A stretch of 60,556 bases of DNA from Phoronis australis. Its lineage: Eukaryota > Phoronida > Phoronidae. The translations under genes were made by a program, and so were the position numbers. This document shows, piece after piece, positions 49,001 to 58,000 of this stretch (position 1 is the stretch's first letter; each line of letters opens with the position of its first letter). The stretch is taken from contig NMRA01000922.1 in NCBI GenBank assembly GCA_002633005.1, positions 1 to 60,556 of the forward strand, read 5' to 3'. Under the pieces are notes generated by a model. The model had not been told where the DNA came from. It did not search any database and was given only the letters and a program-made list of their open reading frames with translations.

Positions 49001-52000
49001 ATGACGACATCGCCGGTGTGAAATAACTTGGTTGCATAAAAGGGGGCAGATTTTGTCCCTTTGAAAGAAGAATCTCAAGATTTAAAGATATTGCATTACC
49101 ACGTTACAAATTAGATTGGTCCACTCATTGACCCGGGCACCCCATACCTGGACAGAGATGAGAATTGCAACTGCTCCTCTGCACTGCCTCGCCTGAGCAA
49201 TTGGTACCGCCGAAGAATGGTCCGTCGCAGACTCGCTGTCGAGTTTGGTTGCCTCCACCACATGCCAGTGAACAGTTGGACCACGGGCTCCAAGAATACC
49301 ACACTCCGTCAACTACGACGGAATTGACACAAATTACAGCAGAAACGAAATTCAAAAATCTGCATAAAACACAAGCGGTATGTTAAACAAGACGCGTCTC
49401 GTCGCTTAGGAATAGACATTTTCTATTTTCCTAAATGATGAAACCACTATACATGTACTAGCGATTGGCTTGGTTCATGAAATGTTAGGAACTCAGGGTA
49501 AGGTAATGCACATCCAACAGTGGGGATTAATTTCTTGGTCCTGGTTTTTCAACTCACTGTGCAACGGTTCAGTTTTGTGCATCACCGTGATATAATTATT
49601 TGGATTCAAAATTCAGAGGCGGATCTACGGGGGGGGTTCAGGGGGTTTAAACCCCCCCTCGGGCCAGGACCCAAAAATTATAAAAAAAAAACGTCTCCAA
49701 CAAAACAAAAACGNTTATCCCCACAATAGTTAGCCTACCTTTCATGTCATTATTGGGAATCAGGTCTTTTTTACACTTGTATGTGACCAGTATATTGCTT
49801 CCGGGAAGCCTAAAAAGGCAAATAAGGAAATCACACAAAACAAACGTAAAGTTACCAACCATTCCATCTTTGTATGAACAAGAGCAAATAACTTGCCACT
49901 TGGAGGAGCAGCGGTGGTCACGTTCACAAGAGTACACTGGCCAAGTTGCCAAAGGATCTTGAAAGATGCTTAGGAGCAGCTTGGCGGATACAGAGGCAGA
50001 CGACGAAAACAGACTCGAAAATAATAAAAACCGTTACTAGGTGGCGCAGAATACGTGGACTCCATCGCAAAATGAAAAGGTGCTGTCGTCTTCATAATAG
50101 CAAATCGTTTGTCAAATTTATTGAAAAACAGTCGATAAGTTCTGAAGAAACAGAGGCTAACATTAAAGTTCAATTTTCGAATAAGGGGCAGTCAGCGGTA
50201 GTTAGAGCTGTCTCACAGTCGTGGGCAGACGTTGACAAATTTCATTAATATTTTAAGGAAGGTACGGCAGTGGACGCAGGAATGACAAAATCACAAACAG
50301 GGGGCGCCACAGTTGTCAGACCCGTCCGACATGGTCTTGTCATGAAGAACGCATCTTAAAACAATGAATATGATACTAGGAGGCGTAGAAGACGCCGAAT
50401 CCTTCCGAAAATGAAAAGACACAATTGTACCCATAATAGAAACTTGTTTGCCAAAGCTCCTTCAATGACGGACATTTTTGTTCTAGAAACTCGTCATCTT
50501 CTGTTGTCAGCTCCATGGGAACATAACTTCCAAACTTAACAAAGGTCCTGCAAATGGTTAAGGAGATATAGCCGCGGCTATTCGGGGTCGCCAGAGAGGC
50601 CGATTTTTCTTCGAAAATCAACTTCATCAGAAACACATCTGCCAACTGTCATAATTATTATTCGAGCAGCTTTGTGGTTTAAACAAGCAACCGTCCAAGG
50701 ATTCGAAAATTCAAAACAATGACATACGTGTAAAAAATAAAGTTGCCACTAGGGAGCACCCCGGTGCCAAATCAGTCCGAGATTCGTCATTTGTTGTCTG
50801 CTTCATAGGATCACATCTACCAATTAAATCACATGAAGGTTCTGCAGGTGGCTTACCGTATACAGCAGTGGATGAAGAACTCCCATACAGAGATGACGGT
50901 AAAAAACATAAATATGCACTAATGTGCGTGAATTTAAAATGTAAACCTCCAGTGATAGAGCTGATATGATACGGTCGATTTTACCAGATCAACAGGTGTG
51001 ACGTGAACCATTATGTTATTGTGAAACGTGCACTTCTGGGACTCGGACAACAGCAATGACAGTAATTCAGACAGCAACTCTATCAACAGTTTTATAACTA
51101 AGAACGATGTAAAAAGTGAAAAGACATTATGAATAACAGCACCAACAACAAGTAACGAAACATCAGATATATACATCTCTTGCCTTAATACTAGTACACT
51201 ATTACCTAGTTAACCCCGCCTCTATCGACAGCTCTGGAGGTCTGACGGGCCGCTCCGTCATCGGTAGGGTTTCGTCCAGTTGATCGATCTGTCTATAGGC
51301 TATGCCAGAATCTTCTAAAGGTGCCAAGTGAGGAAGAATCCGTCGCGCCTTATCAAGCTGGTTGTTGTTCAAAAAGTGGTTAACCATCCATTGGTGAAAA
51401 AACGGCAGCCCCATGTGGTAGCAATTCTTTTGTACCAAATGATCAACTGTAAGCAGAAATGATTAATTCTGAAAACATTTAAGTTGTTGTTATTGAAATG
51501 TCAGCAACTTTGAAATATGGCGATTTGGCAGTCTGAAGATCTTGATAAGACCTAAATTGTAACTATATACCCTCTTTAAAACGCAAGTCCGTTGTTAGGA
51601 GCGACAAACATAGCATGAACATTCATAGTGTCGAAATCCTGTAACATGGGCGACGCACCATATAGCCCCCCACTTTTTCCATAGGCCATGCACCACAGGT
51701 GAGCTGGGAGGGCTTTAGCCCGCATTTTTTTCAGTGCTGCGCCGCCCACGTGTAAAGGGTCATTTGACGTTTTTCAATTGTTGTCAATTAACGTGATTCA
51801 GTTTAATAAAGTGATACTTAATTGCTTATTGTCGCTTTTAATAATAGACTACGAGCTGAGAGCACCATCGTTCGCCAGTTTTTCTCGTAACGAGACAGAA
51901 CACATGTTTATTTCCGGACTAACAGTACAGGTCTTCGTTCTTAAACAACCTGAGGCTGCTATTACGCGATCATCCGATATTCAAGTTTTTACGTCCCGTT

Positions 52001-55000
52001 GGCACTCCTTATGCTCTTGAATATTTGGTAGTTGTCTAAACCCCTGTATACACACCACACTTTTTCGTATGCGACTTTTCGTATGCTTAAAAAGGTGCGT
52101 GTAAGTAGATATTCCAACAAAAATTTTTGCTGGTGACGTGACTCATACCCGAAACTTCAAGTTCATATGACGACAATCGAGAAGGATTTCAAATAATCTT
52201 AAGAAAAACTCCAGAGACCTGTTAAGTGCCAGAAACTTACCAGGATGCATGAAAATTTCACTTTTTGGCTACAAAAACAAAAAATGTCTTACACGGGAGG
52301 GGGTCAACCCTCCTTCTGACCACCCCCGCTCGGCGCCACGCGCCTCGGATTCGACCTTTGCGGGAAGTGCTAAACCCCCCCCCCCTTACTGAAAACGTAG
52401 ATCCGCCACTGAAAATACAACCATATTACCCAAATACACGCATACAACACTACGTAATAGCGAGATATCTTGTCTGACGATCAAACCGTACTGCTGATGA
52501 ATATTAGCCAACTTAGAATGGTGTTGTGACCAGTATTTCATGACGGCACTATCCAGCTGACTTACTTGGACATTCGTGAGTATTACAGGACTGCGCCGAA
52601 GTGGAATTGCCGGTGCAATTTGCTCCGTCGTGAAACGGTCCGATGCAATGTCGTGATTTGTGTTGGGTTCCTCCGCCACATAAAGTGGAGCAGATCGAGT
52701 AGTTAGACCAAGCAGACCACATACCATCAACTACAGGCATTGATGATAATTAATATAACAGCGTTATTTTACAAACACATTTAGTATACAAGAACAACAT
52801 GGTGTCGTAGGTGAGGGGATTGCTAACGATTCGCATGCAACTTAAAGGAGAATGCCACCCAAAAACAACCTATTTTGTATCAATTTAGATCGAGTAGCTC
52901 TACTCGATAACGGCTCGTTCGGATGCGTTACCTGACACCTGACGGCAGACGGGGGTGTTGAAATTATCCAATGACGTCATTGGTTTCACGCGCAGTCTGT
53001 TCAGAAGTTCACAACACGGGTTACTGGTGTCCGTTTATCGCTTTAATTTATCGGTTAACACCGATAAACCATGAAACTTCGATGTAAAACCCTTAAAAAC
53101 ACACTGAGTTCTTATAAAAACGTGTTGTTTTATTTCGCTGTTACGGATTCATTGGTATTTTTACACACCAGCCTACAAAGTTCGGCAGGCCAATTTACCA
53201 AGGTCCGTAGCAGGAGCTTGGGATCTGTTCGGAGATATATTCGAAGTATTCTTCCGTGATATACAGACAGGAGAACCTAGATCTGTGTTGTTTAGACTTG
53301 TGATTTTTTGAGTTCTAAACGAACAGAACGCTTATCCCGGCCAGTGGCTCGGAACCCGATCAGGCCCGTCGCGGCCGCCGGGACTGGCACGAACATATAC
53401 CAGCTTGAGTTGGAAACTAAACCTTCAGTCACGAACAGACTATAATAGTGAGACAAAGAAATAATGTGCACGTATTTATTTATGTGAATTAGCCACGAAA
53501 CTGAAAATCTACTTACTTGTCGGGGGCCGCGAAGTCGGGTTCCCCTTCCACAGACCGTCAGAGCAAAGGTTGTACAGTAACAGTGATTTGAATAATGTAT
53601 TTGTATTTGTATTTCTAAATAAAAATTCCCCTAACATGCTACCATAGCTTATAAAATCGAGTAATTGTTTCACAACAGCTTTCCATCAGCAAACACTGAA
53701 TTAGCATGCGCTCACACGGCCTCGGTGCCCGGTCAATTACCTTTATTGCCGGCATCAAAAGCCAGTAACGCCATTACTGGCTTCTCAACATTTGCACTCA
53801 CGAACACTGCAAAAGCATTACAAATTGTATCTAATAAAGACAGACTTTGTTTTAGTTTAATATAATATTGGTTAGGATGAGGATGAGAATAATTCATTTT
53901 TAAAAGCAGAACGCAGAATAATAAACGTCTACATGGGAACTCGCCCGGAGCCAATCCCGACTTAGTCATGAGCTCATCCGTCGAAGACTTCACGGGTCGG
54001 ATCGTTAGGTTTCACAGGCTATCAGTTCGAACCGGAAAACACTGTTCAAGAAATACTAGAGAGGCGCCGTGAACATGCATAGGCAACAGAACGTATGGAT
54101 AGTTCTTTGGTAAGCCGGAATTCGTCAGAGAAATAACTGTCAGCAAAAAGCCGGCCACTGACACGGAGATGTTTCAAGGCCTCATACTTGCTTTTAACAG
54201 CGTACCTTTCATTCTTCATTACAGCGAGCCACTTCCTAAGCATTTAGGGCTCTCGAGAAAGTCGAAAAAACGATATACCCGCTTTCTTCGCAACTTCAAA
54301 GTTCGGACAAGCGGGAACGAATCACTGCAACATAGCGGCTTTCATCTGCAGACGAACCACTGACGTCGCTGCGTCGTTTCTCACCTTTCTCACAGGTTAA
54401 CGCGACACCTCTCGACAAGGTGAGGTCGACCGTATAAGAGGCGATGTGGATATAGACCGATTAAGTCGGTAAAAAGACTAATTAAATTGGGTAGCATTCT
54501 CCTTTAAAGTAAGCATGACATAAAATCAGTAGTTCTCTTCATAGTAGCTATGTCTTCTGAATCCTGAAACCTAAAGAAAAATTTGAAACTTTTGCTAAAG
54601 GTGATGTTTCTCATTGAATTACGCATTAGAATCCGGGTGTAAAATTTCCTTAACAAAGTGCATGTAATAACCAAGGTGAATACTCGAGATTCATATTAAC
54701 TGCAGTACCGCAGAGGTCTCATGTTTTGTAGCTGAAATGCTGATGCCACTTGATATTCATCTCCCCGTTTAGCTTAAGCACGGTTTCTCGTTTTAGGAGA
54801 AAACGAGGTACTGCAACGTACGCTTTAAAGAACATGTTTGGAAACACAATATACACTGTACCTGGACAGAAATCGGTGTTGCAAGCTCGAATCTCCTCTG
54901 GTTGACCATAGCAATCCAAACCGCCATAGTGCGGTCCATTGCACGTCCGCGTTCTGTTCTGTTTTCCACCGCCACACGAGGTAGTGCACGCAGTCCACGA

Positions 55001-58000
55001 TGACCAGACCTCCCAGACGCCATCGACTAAGAAAATGGTTGATTATAAGGTCAGTGAAGCCACGACAAAATACCGGAGACAGTTCCTCATTTATAGAAAT
55101 GCAGTCAATACCTTTTGTTCTTAAATGTACAAGCATACACGTGAGCTGGTTTGAGACATAGGAAATTAGAAAGAGGATGCGCACGCTTGCACAAACCCTG
55201 GATCAAGACAAGAGTGTCCCTAGGACACCAGAATATATGAGAATTTCAACTTCGAATCTTGACGTGTTCTGAATTTGCGATTTTGAAATAAGAAATTGAT
55301 AAGTTCTGAAATGAGGTGAGTTAACCCTCCAAATTTTCCATCATTCTATAAGTAGTGTATGTGCAGGTGGACCTCGAATCGCTTGTGTTCAGAATGATAA
55401 ATGTATTCACGTTTGGTTTTATCTTATCGCAGATTTGGGCCCTCATCTCGGACTACTGTCCCTCTTCAACTTAGTTTCCACACTACAGCACAGGCCCAAA
55501 TGCTTAACTACACGCTATTCGTTGGCTCAGACGTACCAGGACAGTGTTGATCGTTACAAAGCTGAGTCTCTGTGGCTTGCCCTTCACACTCCTTGCCACC
55601 ATAGTGAGGTCCATTACATGACCTTGACCGATGTTGGTATCCCCCGCCACACGTGATGTTACAGTTCGACCACGAGGTCCAGACATTCCAGGCACCGTTC
55701 ACTTTAATTGGAGAATAGTTTGTGATAATATGAAAGCGATATGACGGAGTGATACTTGGCGAGGTCTACTGGGGAAATGAGTTTGAAAGTTAAGGTAGCA
55801 ACACCACAGACAAAAACAACCATGACACCAACGACGATCATGAGCAAAACGACATCCTGGACCACGACTTTACCGACGACAATGTCAACAGCACAGAAAA
55901 TGCCGTCATCAACATTGAAAATAATATCGCCGAAGACAGCAATCCTGTTTCCAGTACAGACACAATTAACTCAATGTCCTAAATGTTGACATCCTTGACA
56001 TGAAACCACTAAGATAACTGATAAAGACCAAAACGACATTCACGATCGTGCAACAAAACGACCATGACACCGGTCAATGGTTCCACCCGCACCATCGGTG
56101 ACACCGAAGCCAACATCATCATCACTGTCACCTCTGCCATCAGTCGTCATTATCTATATCACCATCGCAAAAATCATCACCTACCATTGCTGAAGAATTC
56201 AATAAAAACACAAGCTTGTTCAGAAGAGTCAGTTTTAAAAGCGAGGAAGTCAATAAATGGACGTCCGAAAATCTCAGGTAACTCAAGAACGCCAGTCGCA
56301 GCGAACGGAAGCGCCTAGCGAGAACCGATGTCACATGTGTCGTAGTTCTTAGGGAGGTTTTTCACAAATCATGCTTCAGTGAAAGTCGTGTCTTGGCACG
56401 AGAAACCGATCAATGAAAAAGAGGAAACGTTAAAAATTCCGATTAACTTAGGAACGGTAAGGCCTATGTATAGACAGTCACGTGTGATTTCTCCAGATAG
56501 CCCGCGAGGAGGTCTACAGTGTATCTGTGCACCAAACTTCGAACGAATTCTTAAAAGGACCTAGGAGCTAGAACTACCAAAGAACGCAAACAACTTGCCA
56601 AATCCATCAATTGTTTAATTTTGACAAAAGAAAAATTCCTCACAATGTTCATGGGTGGAAGTTATGTTAAAATTCATTGCAGGTTGGTCGTGCGAATAAC
56701 ATTTAGGGTATAAAACCTATGTTGTTCTTGTACTCTGAGACCTGTGAGTGGGTTGAAGTCCGAGAAGCGAACCAGTGTCGGACTTTGGTCATCAGTGAAT
56801 CTCGAATATGCTGACAACTGTGAGTAGGGGGGAGCACTTGAGGGAATCAATCCACAAACCACATTTCAGAAAGATAGAGACATTTGTTATTTGCGAATTT
56901 CATGTCGATTATTCTACCTCTAGCGTGCCGTTAAATAAGCAAACAAACAATAAGTAAAGCAATTTCACGACAATGCAAAAAACTTAGAGAAATTCCATTC
57001 CACCAAGCACTGCGGGTTGACAGATTTGTTAAAGTTAGTGAAAACTTTGCATTCTTAGTATCCAAAAATGAAACACTGAAACATTTCATTTTTAACTAAG
57101 GCAGAGGTGAGTGTATAAAATATGTCCTTACTCCTGAACGGTTTAAGTGACAATGTCATTATCTTTGACTTTTCACTGGAACTTCATATGGAGATGGCAC
57201 GTGTCGCACCTGAATCTAATGAAGTAATTCCATCGCTAAATTATTAGAAAACGAGGGTTGTACTGGCTATACATATTGCATCCACGTTGTATTCATACAG
57301 ACTGCGCGCTGAGATCAACAAGTACGTGGACGTTGCATTCATGATTAGATCGTTTTAATAGATGTACGAAAACATCTGCAGTGGTGTAATGTTTGCAGTC
57401 ACCTGTTTACGCAATCGTTGATTAAAAGTCGTGAATTTTAGTATTCGATATTTCCTGGAGAAAGTTCCGTACTTTTACAATTTCAATTCTGAGAGATATC
57501 AGAAAAGGTGCCTTGCTCTTTTGAACAAGTTTCAAGATAACTTATGGAGTACCTTATGTGTTGACTTTTGTATTTGTTTTGGTGAAACAAGAACACCCCC
57601 GGTGAACATATTGATCAAGTGACCTTCAATTACCTGGACAATGCTGTTCGTTACAGGGCCTCGTCTCAGTGCTTTTTCCAATACAATCCATACCACCATG
57701 CTTCGGATCTACACACTCTCGATGACGGCGCTGATTGCCACCGCCACAAGTAGCGTTGCAAGTTGTCCATGTAGACCACGTGTCCCAAGCGCCGTGCACT
57801 GTTTAAGCATCCAAAGTGTACGTGAAGTTTATTGCTTCCAATGAAAAACTTTTGTGCAAATCGTGTTCAACGACGTGGAGAGACAACAATGCTAATGGTG
57901 CAGTCCGATTTTCTCTAAGTATACATGTAAATACTATAAACACAATCAGGAGAACCTTTCCCAGTGTAATTCAATAAGTGCGTTAAAAATCTTTGGATAT

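Noticed and set aside
51202-51438. Possible exon encoding a helical QLDKARRILPHLAP peptide
   Set aside because: No cysteine or TSR pattern, no good splice pair in phase 1 and no known match.
55756-55989. Thr-rich plus-strand frame as a mucin-like protein
   Set aside because: It arises from imperfect ACC/ACG/ATG triplets, is short and lies inside a TSR intron on the opposite strand.
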